Part shown: positions 23,612 to 38,062 of the stretch, in pieces | How the letters are laid out: each line of letters starts with the position of its first letter | Position numbering within the stretch: the stretch's first letter is position 1 | Notes under the pieces: model-generated | The model's database searches: none | Told to the model about the DNA's origin: nothing | Seen by the model: the letters and a program-made list of their open reading frames with translations, nothing else | NCBI GenBank assembly: GCA_018287875.1 | Contig: JAGVVL010000018.1 | Location: 1,666,501-1,730,500 of the forward strand | DNA from: Nigrospora sphaerica | Lineage: Eukaryota; Ascomycota; Sordariomycetes; Amphisphaeriales; Apiosporaceae | Direction of reading: 5' to 3' | Length of the DNA stretch: 64,000 nucleotides | Made by a program: the position numbers and the translations under genes

Positions 23612-23926
23612 TCACTGAGGCCGAGTTTCTCTTTCCCTGTCAGGAGATCGCCGCGCGCTTCTCTCACGCCCGTCTGGTTTCATTTGGTCCTCTAGAATCG
23701 CATAAAAAGCTTTGGTATTTGCAGAATCGACTGGGCTCCACGGCACCACAACATTAGACGGCTCCCAAAAGCTTTCTTCATCCTTCCCCAGATATATGTG
23801 TGGGTTATCGGCAGGGTGGCTTATCCATTCTTTTCCTTTGTCGGTGTCCAGTACCAGAGGCACCATAGCAGTAGATCTCCTTTCGCTTGACTTGCTTGCA
23901 ATACACTCCACCCCCCCAAGGCCCCA
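23612..23926 (-). other. Open segment of about 105 codons, coding-like, no family recognised
   Basis: One frame is open from just after a TGA near 23930 to the stop at 23612. The first ATG is at 23866 (MVPLVLDTDKGKEWISH). The peptide is rich in W, D, E and P, includes HIYLGKDEESFWEPSNVVV, and has lower base-composition bias than the chance ORFs nearby. Its end, RERSARRSPDRERETRPQ, is low-complexity and may be intronic or untranslated. No start context, signal peptide or homologue is evident to me. Confidence 0.25.
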
Positions 23927-25157
23927 GACTCATGCATATACGTGTGGATTCCTGTTCTGTACTTGAGTGCTTGCCCTTGGTTCCCGTCCCCGATACCACT
24001 TCAAACCCACGCACCTGAGTGATATCTTGGCTGGGAGTTACAGTGGCCTCGGGCAGCTACAGGCATTTGGCCTAGTATGCTAGCCTTGTGTGTATACTTG
24101 TGAATGCGTTGCCCTTGGCCACGTACAGAGAGTGTGCCAAGATCAGCCATGTATTTCGTGCGAGCTTTCACAATCAAGGGCGTTCATACCGGCGGGATGC
24201 GATACTGCACATGATTGGAAATTTAAGTAGGCATGCATCATGTCTGCCGCCTGCCTACTTTAGGTAGGTAGGAGGTGAGCGCCGGTCTCTCAACACAGCA
24301 GCGGGACGAGTGACCGGCCGATGTTGGTCACTTCGCCAATTACGGTACCTGACACGCCAAGTCGGGGTGCTCAGCTTACATACACGTGACATGCACCGTC
24401 GCAAGTGAATTACCCACTAGGGAGGGGCCCAACGATTTCAGGACCCTCCAGCGGGGCTGAAGCTGGGGTCGGACGGATCGAGGTCTTCCAGCATCGAGGT
24501 ACTCAAGCAGTGCTGCCGCAACGGCTTCCTATTCACAGCCACCTTCTCAGGACGCGGTGTCGGCCGTGGCCAACATGGCATTATGGATGCGCCCGTGGAG
24601 GTTTCTCCGGCAGCCTTTCGTTCCCAAGACTTTGACCACCGTCTCCCGTGTCCCGCTACAGAACAGGGTATAAGTCCTTGTGCGACCTAGAAAGTCACGA
24701 TACATGCAAATCTGCAAAGCTGTTCCCACGTCGGGTCCTTTTCTGCCGATAGTGATGCAGGATGCCACAGCAAGGGTATGTTGGTTGGTACGGAAGAACT
24801 GTTTACTGGGCATCTTTAGGTCTTACAGGCAGGAATGGATTGCTCTGGACGCGGCGGGTTTTGCCGACGAATCACTTGCCAGTTGCAGCCCAGAAGGAGC
24901 GATGCCCCTGTGATAAATCGGACAATTACTATTGGCCATCCAGGACTCTGCCTCGCTCGCTTGCATCCCAATCCGTCTTTGTGGGATTGACAAAAAGAAT
25001 GACTGGCTGGCTGCCCACCTGCGCCTGTGAGGTACGGTCTATGAAGGGCGACAAGGCCTGCTTACTGTGGCGGCTGTGAAGGGGCCCCGCGCTTACTTGC
25101 CGAGCTACGATCCGCTTTATAAACGAGAGAGCCCGTCCGTCGGCTGACGCCCTCGGA

Positions 25158-25175
25158 ATGCCAGAGGCCGACTGA
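25158..25175 (+). promoter_or_regulatory. Minimal upstream ORF (MPEAD) on the bZIP mRNA
   Basis: ATG CCA GAG GCC GAC TGA ends 11 nt before the chosen start codon at 25187. If the transcript begins upstream, ribosomes would meet this five-codon ORF first. uORFs are common on fungal bZIP regulator mRNAs and usually reduce or condition translation. Whether it is on the mRNA is not shown. Confidence 0.45.
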
Positions 25176-25186
25176 CGGACCTCGCG

Positions 25187-26980
25187 ATGGGCACGCCCAC
25201 CAAGAAATGCCAGCGTTCCCGCGGCACCAGCCGCGCGTTGCGCAGCAATGACGACGAGGACTGGATCGACTGGGACGACCCCAAGCGGCGACGGCAGATG
25301 CAGAACCGGTTGAACCAACGTGCCGCAAGTGAGTGAGTGGGAAAAGATGACGAGCCGGGGGGCCGCGAGGTTTCCCGAGGACGTAAGAGAAGCCCGTTGG
25401 GGTCAACCGGGCGGCTGACCTCACATGGTGTCGACTTGTGTAGGACGACGACGAGCCACGGCCCTGCAGGAACAACGGTCCCTTGCCGAGCGCAACAAGA
25501 TCCAGCCGCGGTCCCTACGGCCCAAGGAATGCCAGGCGGCCGCGGGCATCGACGAAGACACCGAGCTTCAACTGTCTTGGCTCTTCTTCCGCCGCGTCCC
25601 GAGCTATCTGGGCGGCTTCGGGGGCATGGACCACCCGGCTCTTAAGGACCCCCGTGTGCGGCGTGTCTTTCATTATGGTACGCCCGACGCCCGTCAAGAA
25701 ATCGCCGTTTTCCGTGCCGAGGGGTCCGAATCTAACCGTCTCTCGGATCAGGCTGTACGGTGGCGTGGCCAGGCCTCGAATCGATGGCCCTGCCCGCGGG
25801 CGAGTCGCTCGCCTCGGCTCTGTATCGAGCCTCCATCCAGGTAGCGGGCGTAATGGAGGCCCAGATCGGCATGCTGGCGACCGAGCGGCTGCTGAGGTCC
25901 CAGAGTGTCGACGACACCCACGTGCTTCTGGAGTCGCACGCGAAGTCGGCCGGCGGGATACGGAGGGATCTCGCCGACAACGCCGCCACCGACACCACTC
26001 TACTGGCCATCATGGGGCTGTCGCTCCAGAAAAACCCCACGCTCGCGGCGACAGATCCGTCCGAGCTTAGCACGGGTTCCTTCGATTCGCCTATTCGAAG
26101 CCTCGGTTGGTTGGATACCCTGAGCCGTTCCAACTGGGCCGCTGAGCATCTGGATGTCCTGCGTCGACTCGCGAGAGCCCGGGGCAGCGCTGGCGCCATT
26201 ACTGTGGCCGGCGTAGCGGAACAGATGCAGTTCCTGGACATTGTTCGGGCCAGCGTCGCACTGGAGAGGCCATACCTGCCTCTCTGCGCGACCTACCAGT
26301 CGATGGCGGCGCACGAAGTGGCCTCGGCCCATCTGCTGCTCCCGAGGATCGAGGGCCTCGACCTCGACCCCGACGTCAAGCGCACGCTGCTCGACCTGCG
26401 GCTGTGCTGCCGGCTGGTCGAGCAGTACTGCGAGCAGCCGTCCGACGGTCGGCAGGCGGGCCTCCTGGCCCAGTACCGGTCCCTCGTGCAGTACCGGCTA
26501 CTTTCCCTGCCCAACTCCGGCATCGGCGCCGACGAGGTCTGCCGCCTCGCCGGCACCATCTTCAGCTACGGCGTCACCTTCCCCATGGCCGACCCCCGGC
26601 CCCTGCGAGCGTTGGCGAGTAAGCTGTGCCTGGCGCTGAAACAGCCCTGGACCATAGAGGACAGGGGGTACAGACTGCTGCTGTGGGCAACCGTCGTCGG
26701 CGCGCTGGCCGCGGCCAACACTGACCTGGAGGAATCCTTTGCCATGCACTTGAAGCAGTTGAGCCAGTGTATGCAGATCTACCACTGGGCTGCCGTCAAG
26801 ATGCTTATGCGGGCGTTCATATGGCTTGATCGGGCCTGCGACGAGGGGGCCCAGTCGATATGGATGAAGTCGCTTGGTGTTCGCCGGACCAGGGTCTTCA
26901 TTTCAGGAGACATGCCCAGTAGATTCCAGCCGCCGAGGATTGCGGTGTGCTTGCCAGCTCTTGGGGAGGCTGGTGGTTAG
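25187..26980 (+). CDS. bZIP-type transcription regulator with fungal C-terminal helical domain
   Basis: Predicted nuclear DNA-binding protein. Three exons in phase, 25187-25328, 25444-25677 and 25752-26980, give 534 residues. The basic region at about residues 32-53, DPKRRRQMQNRLNQRAARRR, carries the N-x3-Q/A-x2-R pattern of fungal bZIP proteins. It spans the first intron. The following zipper is very short, with only about two heptads before Pro/Arg-rich sequence. The remaining 400 residues are helical, with LLWATVVGALAAAN near residue 440, resembling the conserved C-terminal region (DUF3425-like) of many fungal bZIP-type regulators. It is convergent with the dioxygenase gene, 195 bp apart. 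A five-codon uORF precedes the start. Target genes cannot be read from the sequence. Confidence 0.83.
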
Positions 26981-27175
26981 GTGCTTGGGTTATTTCCACG
27001 ACATCCAGTCAGGGAAGCGCTCTCTCGGGTAAGGGCAAGTTCTACGCGGGGCTACGGAGGTTCGCGAACAATAAATTCCCACGGTCGGGAACGCAGCCAG
27101 TGAATTGACGCGCACGTAGGAATCGACCCGATTCGACTTCTTAACCAGAAGTACCAAATCCATGTAAGCCTGGGC

Positions 27176-28314
27176 TCAATCCAGCTCGGGTACGGGCAAA
27201 TGGTCCACCAGCTTCATTCTTAGGCCAAGCTTCTTCATTGCCTCCATGGCGTTCTTGTCCCTCAGCTCCTGTGTCTCCTTCTCAGTGACCAGCACAAATT
27301 CGTGGTGCAGCAGCCAGCAGCCCTCCTCGACATCGTACTTTTCTGCTATAGCTTTGTCGGCTTTGGCCAAGTCCACAATCAGACTCTTCTTGACACCGAA
27401 AACAGCATCCGAGGTCTCGTAGGGGTCACCCCGGAGATATAGGGCTCTGCGCCCACGTTAGCGCCTTGCCCTTTCGGCTTTGGGGGTGGACATACGTGAC
27501 CAAATGATCCCAGCCCGGCTTCTCAAACATGAAATGCAAATGCGCCGGCCTCCAGCAGTGGCGTCCGAGCTTCTCGAGCAGCTTGCCCACCGGGCCGTCG
27601 TGCGGGATCGGGTAGCTGACGGGCTTGATGCCCTTGAACCAGAAGCGGCCCTCGGCGTCCGTCTCCATAACGCAGCGCTCGCTGGGGCCCTTCTCGTCCC
27701 GGGCGGCATGCTGCACGTCGTAGTGGCCGCTGCTGTCCGTCTCCCAGATGTCGATCTTGACGTCCGGGACGGGCCGGCCTTCGGTGTCCTTGACGGTGCA
27801 GATGCAAAGCAGCGGTTCCCCTTCGGGGTCCGACGACATGGAGCTGCCGTGCGGCAGCGTGGGCGCGTCGTGCGTGTGGAAGGGCCCCAGGACGGAGCCC
27901 TCGGTCGAAGCCGGGGGCTTGGGGTGGTTGATGCTGTCGACGAGCAGCGACAGGCCCAGAACGTCGGAGAGGAGAATGAACTCCTGTAGCGGCACGGCCG
28001 GGTCAGCCCGAAGCTCGCCTCGGCGCGACGGCAGCGGCATGGGGCAGCGGCGGAGGACCGGGGGGACTCACATGGCGGACCTCGTTGCTGATCTGTCCAC
28101 AGGCCACGAGGAAGTTCAACGCCGCCATCCACTCATCGCTACTAAGACGCGTCTCGCGCGCAAAGTCGTGAAGATGCGTCACCAGCCGCGACATCAAGTA
28201 CACCATCCGCGGATCGCTGCATTGCGAGTTGATCCTGTTGGTGTTGGGCGTGATGTTGTCGATTGTGAGGTCCAGGAGCGGTGGGGCCGTGTTGCTGTCG
28301 GACTCTGGAGCCAT
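27176..28314 (-). CDS. Intradiol ring-cleavage dioxygenase, catechol/hydroxyquinol 1,2-dioxygenase type
   Basis: Cytosolic Fe(III) enzyme that opens catechol-like rings between the two hydroxyls, a late step in aromatic catabolism. Three exons, 28314-28072, 27983-27496 and 27446-27176, give 333 residues. The N-terminal helical dioxygenase domain (about 15-110) precedes the beta-sandwich. The four iron ligands are visible with family spacing: Tyr169 (SSGHYDV), Tyr205 (SYPIPHDGPVG), His229 and His231 (WRPAHLHF). The separate N-terminal domain fits catechol or hydroxyquinol rather than protocatechuate dioxygenases. Hydroxyquinol is a guess from resemblance to fungal ChqB-like enzymes. A bZIP gene lies tail-to-tail at its 3' side. 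The start codon ATG at 28314 begins MAPESDSNTAPPLL. Confidence 0.92.
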
Positions 28315-29142
28315 GGTGTTGAGGGGTTACGCGGTCGATGTGACGGGCGGGGAAAAGAAGTTGACAAAAAGGGTAGTTGCCGACTGGAGGACGGGTAGCA
28401 GAGACCAACGACAAAACGCTTGATCCCCCAGGAATACGACGGCTTAATGTACAAAAGAGCAACAGTCGAAACTTGGGGGCCCCTACCTCGACCTCTAGCT
28501 TTTGCAATGCGACGGGATGTCAGTCAGTACTTATGTAATTCTCGGTAATCTGGGGATCCCACCCAAGTGCACCCTAGCCCGTCCACCCGGTCCCGTCTCA
28601 CGGCAGATGCGTCATCAGACCGAGTCAGCGAGTATACCGACGAGGGCAGCGGGCACTGAGGGGTCTCTGAGGGGTCTCGGTTGACCGTCTGGGCCGCTGG
28701 AGGGGCGCGTACGGAGGCATTCGTCCTCGGCTCAGTGCGCCTGTTTTCTGCCGCAGCCCAGGGCGCCCGCATGGGCTCATTCTCGTGCCGGCGCGAGCTT
28801 CCGGCGGCTCCAGGCGCCGTGAACGCGTGGAGAATGGTTACAATGGGGAGGGAAAGAGGGGCGAGCTTTTCCTGTTGTCGGGCCTATCACTCTCGGGGTC
28901 AATCGTCGGAATGCGGGGTCAACTTTCTCCATGGGTGTTTTGGTGGTGACGGGAACTACGTCAATCTCAACAATTGCATGTCGGGGTCCGGTCACCGTCC
29001 GCAAACACCCCCTTTTGCTTGAGGTCCGGTAAATGCTTCTCCCCTCCCCGTCCATCCGCTCCGAGACCAGTTCAAATGTGATCATTCACTTAGCAGGCAA
29101 GGCGTCGATGTATATAGCCTAGGCACATCCGTTCATAAATAT
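28315..29142. other. Intergenic 0.8 kb: dioxygenase promoter, TPR gene 3' flank
   Basis: Both neighbours read leftward. The region contains no gene I can support. A GGGGTC-rich stretch lies at 28650-28680 and 28895-28920. Confidence 0.6.
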
Positions 29143-30734
29143 CTACTCGAAATCAGGCGGTAACAAACCCTCAGCTGCCATGTCCTCTAGCTGCTCTGTT
29201 GCCCACGCCGGCCCGCCGGGGCTCGCCACGACGAGTTTACCACTATCGTGAGGCCGGCCGGCTGACAGGTATTCCGCCACCGTCTCGCGCAAACTGGCCA
29301 CCTTGCGCTGCTCGGCATCGGGCGCGAGGGCCTTTGCGTTGCGGAAGAAGACCGTCGCATTCTTCAGCAACTGTCCCGCATTGTTGATAGCCGATGAGTA
29401 CGAGGCGGGCGGGTACTGGAGGTTGTGCAAATACAAAGAGCACTCGCCGCGCAGCATATGGGTCGTCGCCTTCTCGCCCTGGTCAGCCCCCGCCATCTCT
29501 GATGCTGCCTTGAGGTGCTTGATGGCCTCAGTGAGGGCGTTCCAGCGCGCCGTCGACAAGGACTGCGGATCGGTGAACTGGACGTCGGCCAAGGCCATGT
29601 TGAAGGTCATCAAAGAGCGCGCGTTGCTCATCAGCGCCTCCAGCGAGCTTGAAAGCTGTAGCTCTGGGACTGTAAACACCGCATCTCTCTCGCTCTTGTA
29701 CGTCGCAGCTTCTAGTTTCCCTGATCTGTACCCGGCCTCGAGCAGAGCCGAGCTAAAGTTGGCCTTGGTAAGCGCAATCTCCTGGAGTTTCTCGGGGCTG
29801 GCCTGGGACAGTGTCTGCAGCTTCGAGAGGAGAGTGGCGGAATGGTTCTCGGCCCACTGCAAGGTAGTCGAGGGCGCAGACTCTGGTGAGCTGCTTACAA
29901 CCCCACAAAGGGTGGTGAGAGTTCCCAACTGCGCAAGCACGGTATCGATGAGCGTATCTGCGGTGACAGGCTCAACCACTGTGAACCACTGATCTTCTTC
30001 GGCGGCAGGGCTCGGTCCCGCAGGGACTGCCGCCTGGGCCGCCGCCTCGCCACGCAAGGGCACATCTGCCTGTTCCTCTGCAAGACGTCGGTGCTGGAGG
30101 CTTTCTTCATATTTCAGTTCTTGGATGCTGAGACACTTCGTCTGCATCTCCAGTGCCTCCTCGAGCAGCTTCAGTACCTCGGCCTCAGGAATGTCATCAT
30201 CCTCGGCCACGTCCTCGGCAATGGTGGTCAGAACTTGGGAAGTGTTGAAAAGGGTGTCCGCATTGTCAGGGTCCAGTTGCAGAGCATGACGATGTGCCTC
30301 TAACGCCGCCTGCAGCGTCTCTAGCAATGGTTGCTGAAGCTCCTGGACCAAGATGGGATGCGTGGCGATCTCCAGCAATACGCGGGCTCTGGTGGGGGGG
30401 GCGTCTGTTAGCTTTCCATGGCTCATCGGTGACCGGGGAGAAACCAACTTGTTGTAGGCGAGGTCCAAACTCGAGGGGAAGGACTGTAAGCCCTGGCTAT
30501 AGGCGTCGATGGCACGCTGAAAAAATCTCATCGATTTGGTGGCATCGCCGGCACGCCATTTCCCGGCCCTCTCTTCAAAATCAACACCAGCTGCCTCGGG
30601 TCAGTACAGAATACTGCGGGGGTCCACAGATGTAACTTACCTGCGAGGAAATCGTCAGCAGTCTCGAGCTTCTGCTCTTCTTTTTTCGTCTTTGGCTTGG
30701 TCTGTTTCAGGAAATCCTTGGGACGGCGAGACAT
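29143..30734 (-). CDS. TPR-repeat protein, candidate Acl4-type Rpl4 assembly chaperone
   Basis: Predicted superhelical TPR protein of 493 residues from three exons, 30734-30641, 30590-30449 and 30388-29143. The N-terminus MSRRPKDFLKQTKPKTKKEE leads into TPR-like helices (FFQRAIDAYSQGLQ, then HRHALQLDPDNADTLFNTSQ near residue 115). An acidic stretch EDVAEDDDIPEAE follows near 133. The C-terminal half is helical, with more degenerate repeats and SLYLHNLQYPP near 410. The overall plan resembles the fungal proteins equated with yeast Acl4, which holds newly made ribosomal protein L4 before assembly. That assignment is from memory of the family and should be tested. The second intron uses a rare GTTGGT donor, yet phase and sequence (YNKARVLLE) support it. 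Confidence 0.8.
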
Positions 30735-32602
30735 TGTGTTCGCGGCTACCAGGGCAGCACGGCCTCGGTTGAACGTATAAAGAGCTACGCTCGCTATTGC
30801 GAAAGGTCTTATTCGGCGTCAAGGTCTCTACACCGGCATGTGGTGTCCAAGTCTTGGCAATATGTATGCGATGCTCGCTGTCGAGAAATTCGACTTCTTT
30901 TGGCGCTCGTCAGCGAAGTGGGAGGTACTTTAGTCGGTACCTAAGGTTTCTTTGTCGGCTTGGTCCGTGCGCGTCCCGTAAACAACCATGTACTTCGCAA
31001 TCTACACGGCCCAGATATTACAGTACAAACAATGATGGATATGGTCTTCAACATGAACTTTCTGAAGTCACCCTACACTTCGCTGATAAGCGCAATCCGG
31101 CAACCCGAAGCCCGGAGAAGCCCTAGGTCGACAGCAGCAGCTACTTGGTTACGGCGTACGTAGCAGAGCCCGCCATGAGCTAGCAGTGTGCCATGTGAAC
31201 ACTGTATGCACAGCGGACAGAGTCAAGATAAAGGCAGGGTGGGCTGGCCGTGGATTGTAAACTCGATCCAATAATACTGTAGCTTGCGGCTGGAAAAGGC
31301 GTTGATGAAAAAGCACCGTCGAGCTGGGAGAGAGTATATTCGGAGCCCACCACTTACTAGGTGTTTCAGCTGCTTTGTCAGAAAAAGAAGACGGAGCTTG
31401 CCGCCCGAGATCCGCGAGATCATTGCCCCTCTACCGCCGAGCCGATTGCAGCCGCGCTCCGGGGTCCGCGTCTGCATCCGACGGCCGAAGAGATCCTACC
31501 TACCGACGGCCGCTAGGTGGGCCATGGTGGACCCACGATATTGCGGGCTACATGAAGTCTCTCACATAAGGACACTTGCCGGCATTGGATGGTGATCTAT
31601 TGCAGCCTGTGTAAAGCCATGGCCTGGTCTGCGTAGTATACAGCCATACCCTGGACTCCTGAATTGTGTAGACTGACGGACGGAGCTTTCGTGGGAACTC
31701 AACATCCAGCACATCTCGAGCACTTGTCAAGGACCAAAATCAATGGATGGATATACGACACTGCTGTAGTGTGTAAGTAGCCATGCACAACCATCAGTGT
31801 CCAGACGGTTTCCGCGGAGCACATCGTATGTCCTACCTGAGGACGGAGCAGCGGAGTACCACTCCATCGTCGTGCAGCCACTCAAGAAAGGCATGTCACC
31901 TACGTGGGGAAGGAAAAAAGCTTGCAACCCCATTTCTGGGGTGAGCAAGGTGACGCTGGCGAGACTCGGTTCTGACCGACTCTGTCCCGGCAAGTGCAAA
32001 TCAACACTTGTCCGATCGTAAGACGGTGCTTTTTGTTGCGAGTAGCGTAGCAACACAGCTTTTACAGTCGTGGCCAGAAATGTTGAACAATATTCCATTG
32101 CATCTGTCAGGTGCTTAAAGAGATTGCGTGTGTGGCCTGAAATCTCCATCTTTAACACAGTGTTGTGCCTCTCATTGGCCAGTGGGGCATCATGGGGCCA
32201 GACGACGGATATACTGCGTAGTATACATGGCAGTACATCAAGCTGAAGATGAACTGTAGACGACGGGAATGCTGGGGGCTATTGGCCCCCTGGTCACCGC
32301 ACTAGCAACTAGGAACAAACGCAGGTTCCTTGTCTGTACGAGTCGTCACTCGGCAGTCGTCGTACCGAATAGTCAACCGGAACCAGGACCCGTGTCTTCG
32401 GGGTCTGCCGTGTCTCTTGCAGCAAGTTGTGGCGGCGAGAAGCTCGCGCAGTTGTTGTTGTTGTAGATCGAGTCTCGCTCGTCACAGATTTCCGTAAGAG
32501 CTCCACAGCGTCGCCCCGTCATGGTCGTACTAGGGGAAGAGTCGTTGTGCCAATGCACTGGAGTCCAGATACGACCGAAGCGGGAAGAGTGGAGGTCATC
32601 GT

Positions 32603-32619
32603 GGGGGGGGGGGGGGGGG
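32603..32619 (+). repeat. Homopolymer run of 17 G
   Basis: Read directly, intergenic, about 870 bp upstream of ATP sulfurylase. Confidence 0.9.
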
Positions 32620-33086
32620 CTGAGGATGTAACCCCTCCAACGCTTTGCCCCTCCAATACACATAACGCAAACATGGCCATGCCATTGCTTGCGCCTTGCG
32701 CCTCTTACGGTATTTGGCATTGACGGTGTCTCGAGATGCCGCTAGGGAGCCGGGCAGCCGGGCTCTCGCCAGGCACGAGTCGCCACGAGCCTTCTTCACC
32801 TGACTTCCGTGATCAGTCCTGACTGAGGGGCACTGCCGCCAAGTAGTCGTTCGCCGTGCACGCGACTTCCTACTACTATGCCCAGTCAGCCCGTCCTTTC
32901 CAAGGAACTTTTCCTCCTTCCTCGGGGCTGAAAGTACCGGGCAACGGCATAGCGGAGGTGAGGCGGGCATCTTTGAGACCCGTTGCCGGCGGCCGTTGGG
33001 AAGAGGAACAAGCGCTGGCTCCTCCACCTCACTCTCCCTGTTCCTGACATGGAATGCTGACAGATGAATCGCCCACCTGAATTGGA

Positions 33087-33096
33087 ATCACGTCAT
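33087..33096. promoter_or_regulatory. Candidate Cys3/MetR-type binding site upstream of ATP sulfurylase
   Basis: ATCACGTCAT matches nine of ten positions of the Neurospora CYS3 consensus ATGRYRYCAT and lies about 400 bp before the ATP sulfurylase start. In filamentous fungi the bZIP activator CYS3/MetR induces sulfate assimilation genes under sulfur limitation. The match could also serve another bZIP factor. Confidence 0.4.
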
Positions 33097-33336
33097 CAAG
33101 CCAAGCTAGTAGTAGTTCAACTCGCTGAGCACGCCATCACAATCCAATCCCACCCAATTGATTAGAAGGTTCTCCATAGGGGCACTCGCTTGGGAGACTC
33201 CTCCCATGCAAGTTGGGTACCGTGAGGTACATGCACTGACAAATCGACAGCGAAATTTCCTCGCGCCAGCGGCCGGCGGCTAGCCTGTCCAAAGGCCCTT
33301 TTATCCCTCTCCGACATCGTCCTCGGACAGGCCTGA

Positions 33337-35621
<2,285 letters not shown>

Positions 35622-38062
35622 TCTTACGACGAGTTAGACGTGTTATGTTAGACAGACCGAGCAAAGAGCCGGGCAAAAAGACGTAAAAGACCCGACGATG
35701 ATGCCACCCGTCGACTGAAGTGAAGTAGTAGTAGTAGAGGCTGCGGCTGTGCAAAGACGGAACGGAGAGGTTTCTGCCGTCTCGTATTCGCCGTGCACCC
35801 ACACGGCACCGTGCCCGTCAAAAAGGGGGGTTACGACGTCCTGCCGTCAATCTTGACATGTCTTGAATTATCGTTTCGCATAGGAGGACCGGTCGGAGAC
35901 GACGCAGTCGTCCGTTTGGAGCCAACGCATCGGGTGGCAGAAGGAGCGCGCTTGTGGCTTGCGACGAGCCGACTGAATGGAGGGCAAAAGTCGCAACTAA
36001 CCTCACACATGCGCAGAGGGTTTGTTGGTGAGGCTGGCGCATGTAGTGAGGGTGACATAGGTATGTAGGTACTTTGCCTAGGCCGGTACGTTTGCCCACA
36101 AGATCAACGCTCGAGGCACGCCGCGGGCCGTGTTCGTTCCCGCGCAAATCATCAGGCTGAAGGCGCTCGCGGGAGCAGACGAAGCAGCTTGGGTGACTGT
36201 CCGTATGACACGAGGATAGCACCAGACAAGCTGAGGAGAGGGGGCGCTGAGGCGGCATCGAGGAACCTGACTGCCCGATACACTTGCGGTGAGAGGGGCG
36301 GGTACCCAAGACCTGCCTTCCGGCCTTTGGACTGGGGGCCAAAGGGGGGGGGGGAGACGACCATTGGAATGCTACGGTACATCGTATGTGCCACCAACAC
36401 AGTTAAGCCGGCCGGCTTGGGATGGGGCTGGGATGGGATGGCCGACAAGCAAAGCCTGAGTAGATCTTACAGTGTCCCTCGGGTAGTAGTGGTACTGTAT
36501 CGCAGGATTCCCTGCCGTATTGTACAAACATAGCCGAGACTAGCTAGGGAAGACAATGGCTAAATAGTCGAGAGACGGACCCTACGAGGAATTTCCCCTA
36601 CGGCCCTGAGCTGTAGTTTATCAGAAGAACCATGGGCCAAGACGGCGCCGCAAAGCTGATGGGTACTTTGACTCTAGACACGTTGTGCTGTTAACCATCC
36701 CTTAACCGCCGTGGCATTCCTGTTGTCTAAGCTTCTCCGGCGCCCGGTGGTTGTCTGTGCAGTAGGATGCTTTCACTTATAGAGGTGCGATGTAACTACG
36801 GACTTATGTTTTTCTCTCCTCTCTACCCTTGGAGTTCCTTGGTCGTATATGTCTGTGTATAAAGATACCTACTTGCATGTGGAACACAATAACTGTGGAA
36901 GTAACAAGGACATACCCGTGGAACCAGCCTTTCGCCCTCCAAGATAGGAATGACGCTCTGGTGCAGCAGATTTTCCACCACTTTGAAAGTTCCTAGCCAA
37001 AGGATGGATGGCTGGCCCCTGGTACTTCACCGCCTGGCGGGATCCCCGCCCCGTCCAATGCAGCCCAACTTCGCCTGCTCGTCAGCCTGGTCCCCAGCCC
37101 AAGGGGAGAGTCAATGCAATAGAACCCGATATGCACCCCGGGATGCAGCGAGGAAGAGAGCATGCAGGCGATTCTACATGAGTTCCCGAATTCAATCGCC
37201 GTGTCGATGGGTTTTCGTTCCCTTCACAACCTAGGTGGTGATGTCGGGGGCACCTAAAGCTTATATGGCCGGGGGGGCGCTGTCGACTTGGTATGTGCTG
37301 GAGAGAGATGGATCCGAGGTACCTCTAGTACCCAGCCCAACCCCCGTGAGCGGACGCACTGGAACACAGTGTGCGTGGTCTGTGGCCTGTTCTCTCCCCC
37401 CGACCCCTCTCGCGTCAACTGGGGCGGAAAGGCCTTCTCAGTCCACTCACTCACTAACCCCCTGCTTCTCGGCCCTGCTCCTCGTCCTGTGATGACAGGC
37501 CCAGTCGTCGAATCATATCGAACTGTGTTGGTTATCAAGTCACCAACAGCCGCCGACCAGCACAGCACAGCACAGCTCAGCAAGCACAAGCTGCATCTGC
37601 ATCTGCTGCACCTGCGCCTAAGCAAGTCCATGGGGGGCGCCGTATGACTGGCAGCTTTCCCACCTTTTTCTTTCCGCTATCCCATTCCATCGACAGAGAG
37701 CTCTCTCTCATGACGACCCGACACGAACCAGCAAGACACGACCATTTCTAACCATCCCGCAGGGCCCTGCGCCTTTTTTCATTTCTGCCTGCGCAGATTT
37801 CCCAGGTGCCCACCGACTGGCCCGTCTGTTTATATACGGCCAGTAGCGACGACCGCGTCCCTGTGGCCGCAATCGAAAACCAGCGCCGCTGCCTGGCTCC
37901 AAACCAGCGGCCGCCCTGCCAAACCTTACCGACTCCGACCGAGCCCAATTGGGCTCCCACCTATGGTACCATTATCCGCCACCAACGGCCGCGCGTGTTA
38001 GGCACTATATACCGTCAGATCGACATCACCGACTGCTACGGCACCCCGTGTGCCGCTGAACC
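35622..38062. other. 2.4 kb intergenic region with promoter and leader of the 921-aa gene
   Basis: The left end is the 3' flank of ATP sulfurylase. An 11-G run lies at 36344-36354. From about 37540 the DNA is pyrimidine-rich with many CAGCACAG and CT-rich blocks, typical of a long 5' leader, and TATATA-like elements lie near 37830 and 38005. Short ORFs here show no motif. Confidence 0.6.

Larger units (their letters stand above)
23453..25186. other. 1.7 kb region between mini-gene and bZIP gene
   Basis: Contains a minus-strand open segment at 23612-23926 (separate entry), palindromic TACCT/AGGTA sequence at 24251-24273, and the bZIP leader with its uORF. No other gene is evident. Confidence 0.5.
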
